From Streptomyces cellulosae (GTDB lineage: Bacteria; Actinomycetota; Actinomycetes; Streptomycetales; Streptomycetaceae), in contig BNBH01000015.1 in the NCBI GenBank assembly GCA_014655195.1, positions 1 to 64,000 on the forward strand: DNA of 64,000 nt, given 5' to 3'. Positions 14,693 through 23,279 of this stretch are shown in pieces. Both the position numbers and the translations under genes were made by a program. How positions within the stretch are numbered: position 1 is the first letter of the stretch; every line of letters begins with the position of its first letter. The notes under the pieces were generated by a model. That model was not told the DNA's origin and ran no database searches. It saw only the letters and a program-made list of their open reading frames with translations.

Positions 14693-15151
14693 TCACAGGG
14701 TGTCGAGCGCCGCGAGGTACTCGCCGGGGTCACGGGCGTCCGCCATCCCGCTGCTCACGGTGGCGCGCACGACGCCCTGCCGGTCGATGACGAAGGTGCC
14801 CCGCACGGCGCAGCCCTTGTCCTCGTCGAAGACGCCGTAGGCGCGCGAGACGTTGCCGTGCGGCCAGAAGTCGCTGAGCAGCGGGAAGGGAAGATCCTCC
14901 TGCTCGCCGAAGACGCGCAGGGTGTGGATGGAGTCGTTGGAGACGGCGAGCACCTCGGCGTCGCGCTCGGCGAACTGCTCCAGCCGGTCGCGGATCTCGC
15001 TCAGCTCGCCGGTGCAGACACCGGTGAAGGCGAACGGGTAGAAGAGCAGCACGACGTTCTTCTGCCCGCGGAAGTCGGACAGACGCACGGGCGCGCCGTG
15101 GTTGTCCTTGAGTTCGAAGTCGGGGGCCTGCGCTCCGACCGGGATCGTCAT
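14693..15151 (-). CDS. AhpE-type peroxiredoxin
   Basis: A 152-residue cytosolic thioredoxin-fold peroxiredoxin. The peroxidatic cysteine is Cys46 in FYPFAFTGVCTGE. No resolving cysteine is obvious nearby, which fits the one-Cys AhpE/BCP-like group of actinobacteria; another cysteine (GCAVRG) is at about residue 115. It reduces hydrogen peroxide and organic hydroperoxides using thioredoxin or mycothiol/mycoredoxin systems. ATG 15151 gives the usual MTIPVGAQAPDFEL N-terminus. Its position just upstream of the terD genes on the same strand fits a shared oxidative-stress role. Confidence 0.93.
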   Translation of the reverse strand: MTIPVGAQAPDFELKDNHGAPVRLSDFRGQKNVVLLFYPFAFTGVCTGELSEIRDRLEQFAERDAEVLAVSNDSIHTLRVFGEQEDLPFPLLSDFWPHGNVSRAYGVFDEDKGCAVRGTFVIDRQGVVRATVSSGMADARDPGEYLAALDTL

Positions 15152-15269
15152 GCTCGTCCTCGTCGCTCCGGGGTGGTGCCGTACGGCCACCCTACGCAGG
15201 CAGGACGAGGGTCCCGCGAACGGGCCGACGCGTGCGACACGGGTCGCCGCCGGCCCGTCCGGGGGTGTG

Positions 15270-15707
15270 TCACCGCTTCGACTTGGCGGCCTTCGGGGTC
15301 GCCAGCCGGCTGCCGCTCCAGTCCTTGCCCACGCTGACGCTCTTGGACGCCGTCAGGCCGGCCGTGGTGGCGGCCTCCGAGATCTCGCTCGGCTCGACGT
15401 ATCCGTCCCGGCCGGTCTTCGGCGTGAGCAGCAGGATCGCGCCGCCCTCTTCGATGTACGTGGTGGCATCCACCAGCGCATCCGTCAGGTCGCCGTCGTC
15501 GTCACGGAACCACAGCACAACGGCGTCGGCCACGTCGTCGTAGTCCTCGTCGACAAGTTCGCTCTCGATGACGCCCTCGATGGCCTCGCGGAGCTCCTGG
15601 TCGACGTCGTCGTCGTAGCCGATCTCCTGGACCACCTGCCCGGGCTGGAACCCCAGCCTGGCGGCAGGGTTCGTCCGCTCCTCCGCGTGGTCCGCGGTCG
15701 CGCTCAC
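15270..15707 (-). CDS. DUF3052 family protein
   Basis: 145 residues, acidic, cytosolic. It contains the DUF3052 signature: GFQPGQVVQEIGYDDDVD, a DVADAVVLWFRDDDGDL segment and GAILLLTPKTGRDGYVEPSE, and ends with a lysine-rich tail. Function is unknown; the family is restricted to actinobacteria and usually sits beside aceE, as here (divergent). The start is GTG 15707, fixed by a perfect AGGAGG six bases upstream; the open frame begins earlier with an ATG that lacks a ribosome binding site. Confidence 0.92.
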   Translation of the reverse strand: MSATADHAEERTNPAARLGFQPGQVVQEIGYDDDVDQELREAIEGVIESELVDEDYDDVADAVVLWFRDDDGDLTDALVDATTYIEEGGAILLLTPKTGRDGYVEPSEISEAATTAGLTASKSVSVGKDWSGSRLATPKAAKSKR

Positions 15708-16111
15708 GGGTTGCCTCCTGATCATGTCTTGGGAAATATCTCAGCCACGCGCGTGCGCGAAGCATTGGCCGTAGTCCACACGGGCGGGACGGATCGCGCA
15801 AGTACCCGGCCGTGCGGACCGCCGAAACGGTGACGATCCTGGCCGGGTCACCGCAACTCCAGGCACCCCGTCTCCGTCAGCAGTGATGGACACCACACCT
15901 TTGTGCCCCGTTTGGGCGTTTGGGAACCGCTTGTGGGTACGAGACTCGCATGTACTCGCCCCTTGCGTCACCGTACCGGCCGCGCCGAGGGATTACCTCT
16001 CGGTAGAGATGACGTCCGCGGTCGCGGGGTGGAGCATGGGAGCGGCGCACACCGGGCCGTGGCGAGCGAGACGACGGCCCATCCACGGCCCTCCGACAGG
16101 TAAGGAACAGC
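15708..16111. other. 404-base divergent promoter region (DUF3052 / aceE)
   Basis: No gene is visible here. It is less GC-rich than its surroundings, with AT-rich patches near 15730-15745 (AATATCTC, a plausible -10 region for the minus-strand gene) and 15898-15955. A short inverted repeat (ACCTCTCGGTAGAG) lies at about 15994-16008. I cannot name a regulator site. The length suggests multiple promoters for aceE. Confidence 0.5.
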
Positions 16112-18859
16112 GTGGCTTCCGCATCCGATCGCAGCCCGATCATCATTGGCGGCCTTCCGAGTCAGGTTCCTGACTTCGACCCCGAGGAAACCCAGGAGTG
16201 GCTCGACTCCCTCGACGCCGCGGTCGACGAGCGCGGCCGGGAGCGGGCCCGTTATCTGATGCTGCGGCTGATCGAGCGGGCCCGCGCCCGGCGCGTGGCC
16301 GTGCCCGAGATGCGCAGCACGGACTACGTCAACACGATCCCCACCCGGGCGGAGCCGTTCTTCCCGGGCAACGAGGAGATCGAGCGCAAGATCCTGAACG
16401 CGACCCGCTGGAACGCCGCCGTGATGGTCTCGCGCGCCCAGCGCCCGGGTATCGGGGTGGGCGGCCACATCGCGACGTTCGCGTCCTCCGCGTCGCTCTA
16501 CGACGTGGGCTTCAACCACTTCTTCCGCGGCAAGGACGAGGGCGACGGCGGCGACCAGGTCTTCTTCCAGGGGCACGCCTCCCCGGGCATCTACGCCCGC
16601 GCGTATCTGCTGGACCGGCTGAGCGAGCAGCACCTGGACGGTTTCCGCCAGGAGAAGTCGAAGGCGCCGTACGCGCTGTCGTCGTACCCGCACCCGCGGT
16701 CCATGCCGGACTTCTGGGAGTTCCCGACGGTGTCGATGGGCCTCGGCCCGATCGGCGCGATCTACCAGGCGCGGATGAACCGCTACATGCACGCGCGGGG
16801 CATCGCGGACACCTCGAAGTCGCACGTGTGGGCGTTCCTCGGCGACGGCGAGATGGACGAGCCGGAGTCGCTGGGCCAGCTGAGCATCGCGGCGCGCGAG
16901 GGCCTGGACAACCTGACCTTCGTCGTCAACTGCAACCTGCAGCGGCTGGACGGCCCGGTGCGCGGCAACGGCAAGATCATCCAGGAGCTGGAGTCGATCT
17001 TCCGGGGCGCCGGCTGGAACGTGATCAAGCTGATCTGGGACCGCAGCTGGGACCCGCTGCTGGCGCAGGACCGCGACGGCGTGCTGGTGAACAAGATGAA
17101 CACCACGCCGGACGGCCAGTTCCAGACGTACGCCACGGAGTCCGGGGCGTACATCCGCAAGCACTTCTTCGGCGACGACCACCGGCTGCGCGCGATGGTC
17201 GAGAACATGACCGACGACCAGATCCTGCACCTGGGGCGCGGCGGTCACGACCACCGGAAGATCTACGCGGCGTACAAGGCGGCGGTGGAGCACAAGGGCC
17301 AGCCGACGGTCATCCTGGCGAAGACGGTCAAGGGCTGGACGCTGGGCCCCAACTTCGAGGGCCGCAACGCCACGCACCAGATGAAGAAGCTGACGGTCGA
17401 CGACCTGAAGCACTTCCGGGACCGGCTGCACCTGCCGATCCCGGACAAGGACCTGGAGTCGGGTCTTCCGCCCTACTACCACCCGGGGCCGGACTCGGAG
17501 GAGATGCAGTACATGCACGACCGCCGCCGGTCCCTCGGCGGGTACGTGCCGACCCGGGTGGTGCGCGGCAAGCCGCTGGCGCTGCCCGAGGACAAGACGT
17601 ACGCGAGTGTGAAGAAAGGCTCGGGCCAGCAGTCCATCGCGACGACCATGGCCTTCGTGCGGCTCCTCAAGGACCTCATGCGGGACAAGGAGATCGGCCG
17701 CCGGTTCGTGCTGATCGCGCCGGACGAGTACCGCACGTTCGGCATGGACTCGTTCTTCCCGAGCGCGAAGATCTACAACCCGCTCGGCCAGCAGTACGAG
17801 GCGGTGGACCGGGATCTGCTGCTCGCCTACAAGGAGTCGCCGCAGGGGCAGATGCTGCACGACGGCATCTCCGAGGCGGGCTGCACGGCCTCGCTGATCG
17901 CGGCGGGCTCGGCGTACGCCACGCACGGCGAGCCGCTCATCCCGGTGTACGTCTTCTACTCGATGTTCGGTTTCCAGCGCACCGGCGACCAGTTCTGGCA
18001 GATGGCCGACCAGCTGGCGCGCGGTTTCGTGCTCGGCGCGACCGCCGGCCGCACCACGCTGACCGGTGAGGGTCTCCAGCACGCCGACGGGCACTCGCAG
18101 CTGCTCGCCTCGACCAACCCGGCGTGCGTCGCGTACGACCCGGCGTTCGGCTTCGAGATCGCGCACATCGTGAAGGACGGGCTGCGCCGGATGTACGGCT
18201 CGTCGGAGGAACACCCGCACGGCGAGGACGTCTTCTACTACCTGACGGTCTACAACGAGCCCATCCTGCACCCGGCGGAGCCGGAGAACGTGGACGTCGA
18301 GGGCATCCTCAAGGGCCTGTACCGCTTCAGCGAGGGCACCTCCGGCTCGCTCCCGGCGCAGATCCTGGCGTCCGGGGTGGCGCTGCCGTGGGCGATCGAG
18401 GCGCAGAAGATCCTCGCGGAGGAGTGGAACGTCAAGGCGGACGTCTGGTCGGCGACCTCCTGGAACGAGCTGCGGCGCGAGGCGGTGGCGTGCGAGGAGC
18501 ACAACCTGCTGCACCCGGAGGAGGAGCAGCGCACCCCGTACGTGACGCGCAAGCTGGCGTCGGCGCAGGGGCCGGTGGTGGCGGTGTCGGACTGGATGCG
18601 GTCGGTGCCGGACCAGATCGCGCGGTGGGTGCCGGGCACGTACCAGTCGCTGGGCGCGGACGGGTTCGGCTTCGCGGACACGCGCGGGGCGGCGCGGCGC
18701 TTCTTCCACATCGACGCGCAGTCGGTCGTGCTGGCGGTGCTGACGGAGCTGGCGCGTGAGGGGCACCTGGACCGCTCGGTGCTGAAGCAGGCCGTCGACC
18801 GGTACCAGTTGCTGGACGTGTCGGCGGCGGACCCGGGCGCGGCGGGCGGCGACGCGTAG
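16112..18859 (+). CDS. aceE: pyruvate dehydrogenase E1 component, homodimeric type
   Basis: A 915-residue thiamine-diphosphate enzyme of the homodimeric AceE class. It decarboxylates pyruvate and acetylates the lipoyl E2 of the pyruvate dehydrogenase complex, feeding acetyl-CoA to the TCA cycle and fatty acid synthesis. The TPP-Mg motif is visible as FLGDGEMDEPES ... FVVNCNLQRLDG (about residues 245-285). The pyrimidine-binding half is conserved (GFQRTGDQFWQMADQ), as is LLASTNPACVAYDPAFGFE. The start GTG 16112 has AAGGAA upstream. It is monocistronic, followed by a repeat and a 23-bp-stem terminator, and divergent from DUF3052. Confidence 0.97.
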   Translation: MASASDRSPIIIGGLPSQVPDFDPEETQEWLDSLDAAVDERGRERARYLMLRLIERARARRVAVPEMRSTDYVNTIPTRAEPFFPGNEEIERKILNATRWNAAVMVSRAQRPGIGVGGHIATFASSASLYDVGFNHFFRGKDEGDGGDQVFFQGHASPGIYARAYLLDRLSEQHLDGFRQEKSKAPYALSSYPHPRSMPDFWEFPTVSMGLGPIGAIYQARMNRYMHARGIADTSKSHVWAFLGDGEMDEPESLGQLSIAAREGLDNLTFVVNCNLQRLDGPVRGNGKIIQELESIFRGAGWNVIKLIWDRSWDPLLAQDRDGVLVNKMNTTPDGQFQTYATESGAYIRKHFFGDDHRLRAMVENMTDDQILHLGRGGHDHRKIYAAYKAAVEHKGQPTVILAKTVKGWTLGPNFEGRNATHQMKKLTVDDLKHFRDRLHLPIPDKDLESGLPPYYHPGPDSEEMQYMHDRRRSLGGYVPTRVVRGKPLALPEDKTYASVKKGSGQQSIATTMAFVRLLKDLMRDKEIGRRFVLIAPDEYRTFGMDSFFPSAKIYNPLGQQYEAVDRDLLLAYKESPQGQMLHDGISEAGCTASLIAAGSAYATHGEPLIPVYVFYSMFGFQRTGDQFWQMADQLARGFVLGATAGRTTLTGEGLQHADGHSQLLASTNPACVAYDPAFGFEIAHIVKDGLRRMYGSSEEHPHGEDVFYYLTVYNEPILHPAEPENVDVEGILKGLYRFSEGTSGSLPAQILASGVALPWAIEAQKILAEEWNVKADVWSATSWNELRREAVACEEHNLLHPEEEQRTPYVTRKLASAQGPVVAVSDWMRSVPDQIARWVPGTYQSLGADGFGFADTRGAARRFFHIDAQSVVLAVLTELAREGHLDRSVLKQAVDRYQLLDVSAADPGAAGGDA

Positions 18860-18910
18860 CGCCTCCGGCGGGCGGGGGATGCCAGTCGGGGCGGCGGGGC
18901 GGCCGCGGGT

Positions 18911-18960
18911 GGTTTCGGGCCGGTCGCGCAGTTGCCCCGGACCCCTGAGGGCTGTCCCAC
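18911..18960. repeat. degenerate copy of the dispersed GC-rich repeat
   Basis: The stretch around GGTCGCGCAGTTGCCCCGGA with CCCCTGAGG resembles the left arm of the repeat at 7932-8015 with several mismatches. It lies between aceE and its terminator. Confidence 0.45.
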
Positions 18961-19011
18961 CGCCGCCCGGATGCGCGGGGAACGGAGACGCGTGCCACGT
19001 GGAGCGGGGCC

Positions 19012-19063
19012 GCATCGGCGAGGGGGCCTCCGGCTGGTTCGCCGGAGGCCCCCTCGCCGATGC
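19012..19063. terminator. very strong 23-bp-stem bidirectional terminator
   Basis: Arms 19012-19034 and 19041-19063 are perfect inverted copies (GCATCGGCGAGGGGGCCTCC and onward) around a 6-base loop. It lies between the convergent aceE and DUF4190-like genes and can terminate both. Confidence 0.9.
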
Positions 19064-19074
19064 TGTCGACCGGG

Positions 19075-19383
19075 TCAGAGCATGCCGGTCCCCATGGCGC
19101 CCGCCCCGGCCAGCCAGATGACGGCCAGGAGCGTGTCGATGGCGCCGAGGACCAGGGCGATCAGGGCCGGCACCGAGCGGGAGCCCGCCCAGCTGCGGCC
19201 CATGGCCAGCCAGCCGCACACCATCGCCACCGGGCCGAGCACGATGCCCAGGACGAAGAAACCGGCGACGGCGCAGATGGCTCCGATGATCCCGAGCGTC
19301 GCGCGATCCGGCCCGGACCGTGACCACGTCCGGCCACGTGTGCGGGGGTTCCTGCGCGTGGTTCCGTGTCCGAAGCTCGCCAT
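19075..19383 (-). CDS. small DUF4190-type membrane protein
   Basis: About 102 residues with an arginine-rich cytosolic N-terminus and two to three membrane helices (LGIIGAICAVAGFFVLGIVLG, GPVAMVCGWLAMG, SVPALIALVLGAIDTLLAVIWL), matching the DUF4190 pattern of small actinobacterial membrane proteins. Function is unknown. Three consecutive potential starts (TTG, ATG, ATG at 19389, 19386 and 19383) follow GGGAG; the last gives the best spacing of about six bases. It is convergent with aceE. Confidence 0.75.
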   Translation of the reverse strand: MASFGHGTTRRNPRTRGRTWSRSGPDRATLGIIGAICAVAGFFVLGIVLGPVAMVCGWLAMGRSWAGSRSVPALIALVLGAIDTLLAVIWLAGAGAMGTGML

Positions 19384-19520
19384 CATCAACTCCCTGATGG
19401 GTTGGTTGACATGGCGGGTACCCCCTCTTCCGTCCTGAATTCCCCGTGTGCGTACGGGGGATGACCGTCACGGCGCGCCGCACCCCTCCGGCGGCGCGCC
19501 GGCGCGGCCCTCACGGGGCG

Positions 19521-21140
19521 TCAGATGTGGCCGACGCCCGCTCCCGCCTCCGCGTTCTCGCCGCGCTTGGTGAGCAGCGCGACCAGGACGGCGACGGCGG
19601 CGACCCCGGCGGCGACCAGCGACGCCAGGCTCATGCCGGAGATGAAGGTGTCGTGGGCGACGTCGGTGATCTTCGCGGCGATCGCCTCGGGGGTGCCCTT
19701 CGGCACCGGCGGCACACCGACCTGGACCGCCTCGGAGGCCTGGCCGGCCTGTTCCGGGGTCAGCGGCGGGAGGCCCGCCTTCTCCCAGTTGCCCGGCAGG
19801 TCGCCGTCCACCTTGGAGGCCATCACGGCGCCGAGCACGGCGGTGCCGAGGCTGCCGCCGACCTGCATCGCGGACTGCTGGAGACCGCCGGCCACACCGG
19901 ACAGCTCCAGCGGCGCGTTGCCCACGATGACCTCGGTGGCGCCGACCATGACGGGGGCGAGGCCGAGGCCGAGCAGCGCGAACCAGACCGACATGGCGAG
20001 GCTGCCGGTGCTCTTCTCCAGCGTGGAGATGCCGTACATCGCGAGCGCGGTGCAGGCCATGCCGCCGGCGAGCGGGATGCGCGGGCCGACCTTGGTGATC
20101 ATCACGCCCGCGAGCGGGGAGCCGACGATCATCATGCCGGTGAGCGGCAGCAGGTGCAGACCGGCGTCGACCGGGCTGAGGCCGTGCACGTTCTGCAGGT
20201 AGAAGGTGACGAAGAACAGGCCGCCCATGAAGGCGATGGCCATGAGCACCATCAGCACCACACCCGCGGACAGCGGAACGGAGCGGAAGAGGGCCAGCGG
20301 GATCAGAGGCTCCCTCACCTTCGTCTCCCAGAAGGCGAAGACGGCGAAGCCGACCACGGAGGCGGCGATGAACGCCCAGGTCCTGCCGTCGCCCCAGCCC
20401 CACTCGGGCGCCTTGATGAGCGCCCACACCAGGCAGAACATCGCGCCGGACAACAGGGCGATGCCGGGGATGTCGAAGGAGCGCGGGGCGTTCTCCGCGC
20501 GGTGGTCGAGCAGGATCCACACGCCGAGCGCGACGGCGAGGACGCCGACCGGCACGTTGATGAAGAACACCGACTGCCAGTTGACGTGCTCGACGAGGAC
20601 GCCGCCGAGGATCGGGCCGCCGGCGGTGGAGGCGCCGATGACCATGCCCCAGATGCCGATGGCCATGTTGAGCTTCTCGGCGGGGAACGTGGCCCGCAGC
20701 AGGCCGAGCGCGGCCGGCATCAGCAGCGCGCCGAACAGGCCCTGGAGCACACGGAAGACGATGACGAGCGTGATGCTGTCGGAGAGGCCGATGGCCCCGG
20801 ACGCGGCGGCGAAGCCGACCACGCCGATGAGGAAGGTCTGCCGGTGGCCGAAGCGGTCACCGAGCTTGCCCGCGGTGATCAGGGACACCGCGAGGGCGAG
20901 GAAGTACGCGTTGGTGATCCACTGGACGTCGGCGAGGGTGGCGCCCAGGTCGCTGGCGATGGCCGGGTTGGCGATGGCCACGATGGTGCCGTCCAGGGCC
21001 ACCATCATGACGCCCACGGCGACGGTGAACAGCGTGAACCAGGGGTGCCCGCGCAGCCCCTTGCCGGGCGTCGCCTCCGACGGGCCGGCCGAAGGGCCGT
21101 CCCCCTGCCCCGCCTTGTCGAGGGTGGTCTGACTAGTCAT
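19521..21140 (-). CDS. MFS drug efflux transporter, DHA2 (14-helix) type
   Basis: A 539-residue proton-driven exporter of the EmrB/QacA group with about 14 membrane helices. Motif A GKLGDRFGHRQTFLIG (about residue 95) and motif C GASTAGGPILGGV (about residue 185) are clear; D49 in the first helix (VALDGTIVAIANP) is the conserved motif D1. It is divergent from a TetR gene whose product probably represses it. The promoter has -35 TTGTCA and -10 TAGCCT seven bases before the ATG (leaderless), with a perfect palindrome filling the spacer. The substrate is unknown, probably a hydrophobic toxic compound. Confidence 0.93.
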   Translation of the reverse strand: MTSQTTLDKAGQGDGPSAGPSEATPGKGLRGHPWFTLFTVAVGVMMVALDGTIVAIANPAIASDLGATLADVQWITNAYFLALAVSLITAGKLGDRFGHRQTFLIGVVGFAAASGAIGLSDSITLVIVFRVLQGLFGALLMPAALGLLRATFPAEKLNMAIGIWGMVIGASTAGGPILGGVLVEHVNWQSVFFINVPVGVLAVALGVWILLDHRAENAPRSFDIPGIALLSGAMFCLVWALIKAPEWGWGDGRTWAFIAASVVGFAVFAFWETKVREPLIPLALFRSVPLSAGVVLMVLMAIAFMGGLFFVTFYLQNVHGLSPVDAGLHLLPLTGMMIVGSPLAGVMITKVGPRIPLAGGMACTALAMYGISTLEKSTGSLAMSVWFALLGLGLAPVMVGATEVIVGNAPLELSGVAGGLQQSAMQVGGSLGTAVLGAVMASKVDGDLPGNWEKAGLPPLTPEQAGQASEAVQVGVPPVPKGTPEAIAAKITDVAHDTFISGMSLASLVAAGVAAVAVLVALLTKRGENAEAGAGVGHI

Positions 21141-21147
21141 ACATTCG

Positions 21148-21177
21148 AGGCTAGTGTCAGCCGCTGACACTTGACAA
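21148..21177 (-). promoter_or_regulatory. MFS promoter with TetR operator in the spacer
   Basis: On the minus strand TTGTCA (21177-21172), an 18-bp spacer and TAGCCT (21153-21148) form a promoter ending seven bases before the MFS start codon. The spacer holds GTGTCAG-CCG-CTGACAC (21154-21170), a perfect 7-bp inverted repeat ideally placed to block polymerase. Confidence 0.8.
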
Positions 21178-21189
21178 TTCATTTCACCA

Positions 21190-21202
21190 GTCAGTAACTG
21201 AC
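21190..21202 (+). promoter_or_regulatory. second TetR half-site palindrome upstream of tetR
   Basis: GTCAGT-A-ACTGAC is a perfect 6-bp inverted repeat with the same GTCAG core as the operator at 21154-21170. It sits on the tetR side of the divergent region, downstream of a TTGACA (21171-21176) that could be the -35 of the tetR promoter, suggesting autoregulation. Confidence 0.7.
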
Positions 21203-21251
21203 AGGACATGCGCCCCTCGCCCGGTCCGGGCGCACGGTTCAAGGAGGAGCC

Positions 21252-21941
21252 ATGGACACGGTCGGGACCGTCGTGGGCGCCCTGCCGCGGCCGGGCCTGC
21301 GCGAGCGCAAGAAGCAGCGCACGCGGGACGCCCTGGTCCGGGCCGCCCTGGAGCTCATCGCCACCCGTGGCTACGACGGCACGACGGTCGACGACATCGC
21401 CGCGGCCGTGGACGTCTCGCAGCGCACCTTCTTCCGCTACTTCGCCAGCAAGGAGGAGGTGGCGCTGTTCGTGCCGCGCCTCGCGGAGCAGCGGATCGTC
21501 GACGCCGTACGGGCCCGCCCGCGCGACGAGGCGCCGCTGGAGGCGCTGCGCCGGGCCGTGCTGGACAGCTGGGACGCCATCGACGAGGCCGTGGGGGAGC
21601 TCGTCCCGGTGGAGCTGCACATGCGGGTCTACCGGGTCATCGAGTCCACGCCGGCCCTGCTCGCCGCGCATCTGCGCCGGGCCGCGGAGCTGGAGGAGGA
21701 GCTGGCGGGGATCATCGCCGAGCGCGAGGAGGTGGACGTCGACACCGACCCGCGGCCGCGCATCCTGGTGGCCGCGTTCGGCGGGGTGATCCGGGTGGCG
21801 GAGCGCCGGTGGTCCGAGAGGGAGGACCTGAGCACCGAGGCGCTGCGGGAGCTGATGCGGACGTGCCTGGACCATGTCGGACCGGCCCTCGCCACGAACT
21901 GGCGTACGACGGCATCCCTGGATCGGCCCACCGAAACGTGA
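21252..21941 (+). CDS. TetR family repressor of the divergent MFS gene
   Basis: 229 residues. The N-terminal HTH runs from about residue 17 to 65 (RERKKQRTRDALVRAALELI ... YDGTTVDDIAAAVDVSQRTFFRYFASKEEV), a textbook TetR domain; the rest is a helical ligand-binding and dimerisation domain. A near-perfect AAGGAGG lies about seven bases before ATG 21252. It is divergent from the drug transporter with two matching palindromes between them, so it most likely represses both until the transporter's substrate binds. Confidence 0.93.
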   Translation: MDTVGTVVGALPRPGLRERKKQRTRDALVRAALELIATRGYDGTTVDDIAAAVDVSQRTFFRYFASKEEVALFVPRLAEQRIVDAVRARPRDEAPLEALRRAVLDSWDAIDEAVGELVPVELHMRVYRVIESTPALLAAHLRRAAELEEELAGIIAEREEVDVDTDPRPRILVAAFGGVIRVAERRWSEREDLSTEALRELMRTCLDHVGPALATNWRTTASLDRPTET

Positions 21942-21995
21942 TCCCGGTCACTGGATTCCCGCGAGACACTCTCGTTCTCCTAGTGTGTCCTCCCA

Positions 21996-23213
21996 GTGAC
22001 TTCCTTCGACACCTCCCCTCAGCTGAACGTGTGGCGGGCGCTGCTGGCGCTCGCCGTGGTCTTCGTGATGCTGGCGACCACCGGCTGGACGGCACTGCGT
22101 CACCAGCGCCACCCCGCTCCCCTGCAGGCGTCGCTCGCCGCGTGGGGGGACGGGCGGGTGGCCGGGAAGCGGCTGCCCGACCCGCAGTCGGCGCCGACGC
22201 GCCTCGCCCGGTTCTTCGCCTCGCTCACCGCCGCGCAGCGGCTCCGGCTCGCCGAGCGCTATCCGCTGGCCGTCGGCAACATGAACGGCGCGCCGGTCGA
22301 ACTGCGCTACCGCGCCAACCGCATCGCGCTGGCCGAGGCCCACGAGACCGAGCTGAGCCGGGTGCACGACACCCGGCTCACACCCGAGGGCCAGCAGCAG
22401 GCCGCCCGCAGGATGGACCGCATCGAGGCGCTGATGCGTCCGGAGCGGCACATCCTCGCCTTCAACCCGGCGGGCGCCGGACGCGTCGCCGAGGTCTTCG
22501 GTGACCTGCGCCACGCCGAGCGGGTGTCGGTGGTCGTCCCCGGCGTCGACACCGATCTGCTGACCTTCCAGCGCTCCGAGCGCCGGCACTCCGCCCCCGT
22601 GGGCATGGCCAAGTCGCTGTACAAGGCGCAGCGGCGGGCCGACCCCGCGACGCGCACGGCCGTCATCGCCTGGGCCGACTACACCGCGCCCAGCGGGCTC
22701 GGCATGGACGCGGCCACGGCGATGCGCGCGGAGGACGGCGCGGACCGGCTGGACGCGATGGTGCGGGGACTGCCCGGGCTCACCCCGGTCTCCCTGTTCT
22801 GCCACAGCTACGGCTCGGTGGTCTGCGGACTCGCCGCGCGGGACCTGCCGGAGCGGGTGTCCGACATCGCCGTGGCCGGCAGCCCGGGGATGCGGGTGGA
22901 GCACGCCTCCCAGCTGCGCACCACCGCGCGGGTGTGGGCGATGCGGGACGCCGACGACTGGATCCAGGACGTGCCCCACCTGGAGCTCGGCGGACTGGGC
23001 CATGGGGCCGACCCGGTGGCCGACGGGTTCGGCGCGCGCGTGTTGTCGGCCCGTGACGCCAAGGGGCACGCCGGGTACTTCGTGCCCGGCACGGACAGCC
23101 TGCGGAACTTCGCGGGGATCGGGGTTGGCGCATACACGGCGGTGTCGTGTGCGCACCGGAACGACACCTGCCTGGCGGGTTTGTCCGGTACGACCCCTAC
23201 CGGACGCGCGTAG
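21996..23213 (+). CDS. DUF1023-type alpha/beta hydrolase, membrane-anchored
   Basis: 405 residues. One hydrophobic segment near residues 14-30 is probably an uncleaved signal anchor. The DUF1023 core contains VVVPGVDTDL, AWADYTAPSG, and the nucleophile region FCHSYGSVVCG (Ser in HSYGS); a late histidine in AKGHAGYF completes a plausible triad. Substrate unknown; related proteins are often called extracellular lipases or esterases without proof. GTG 21996 lies nine bases after TAGTGT (21981-21986) and has no Shine-Dalgarno sequence, so the transcript is probably nearly leaderless. Confidence 0.85.
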   Translation: MTSFDTSPQLNVWRALLALAVVFVMLATTGWTALRHQRHPAPLQASLAAWGDGRVAGKRLPDPQSAPTRLARFFASLTAAQRLRLAERYPLAVGNMNGAPVELRYRANRIALAEAHETELSRVHDTRLTPEGQQQAARRMDRIEALMRPERHILAFNPAGAGRVAEVFGDLRHAERVSVVVPGVDTDLLTFQRSERRHSAPVGMAKSLYKAQRRADPATRTAVIAWADYTAPSGLGMDAATAMRAEDGADRLDAMVRGLPGLTPVSLFCHSYGSVVCGLAARDLPERVSDIAVAGSPGMRVEHASQLRTTARVWAMRDADDWIQDVPHLELGGLGHGADPVADGFGARVLSARDAKGHAGYFVPGTDSLRNFAGIGVGAYTAVSCAHRNDTCLAGLSGTTPTGRA

Positions 23214-23279
23214 AAGCGGAGATACTGCGGTATGCGTGGGGAGGGGACGGAGAAGCTCGTGCCGCATACGATGAGCCGC

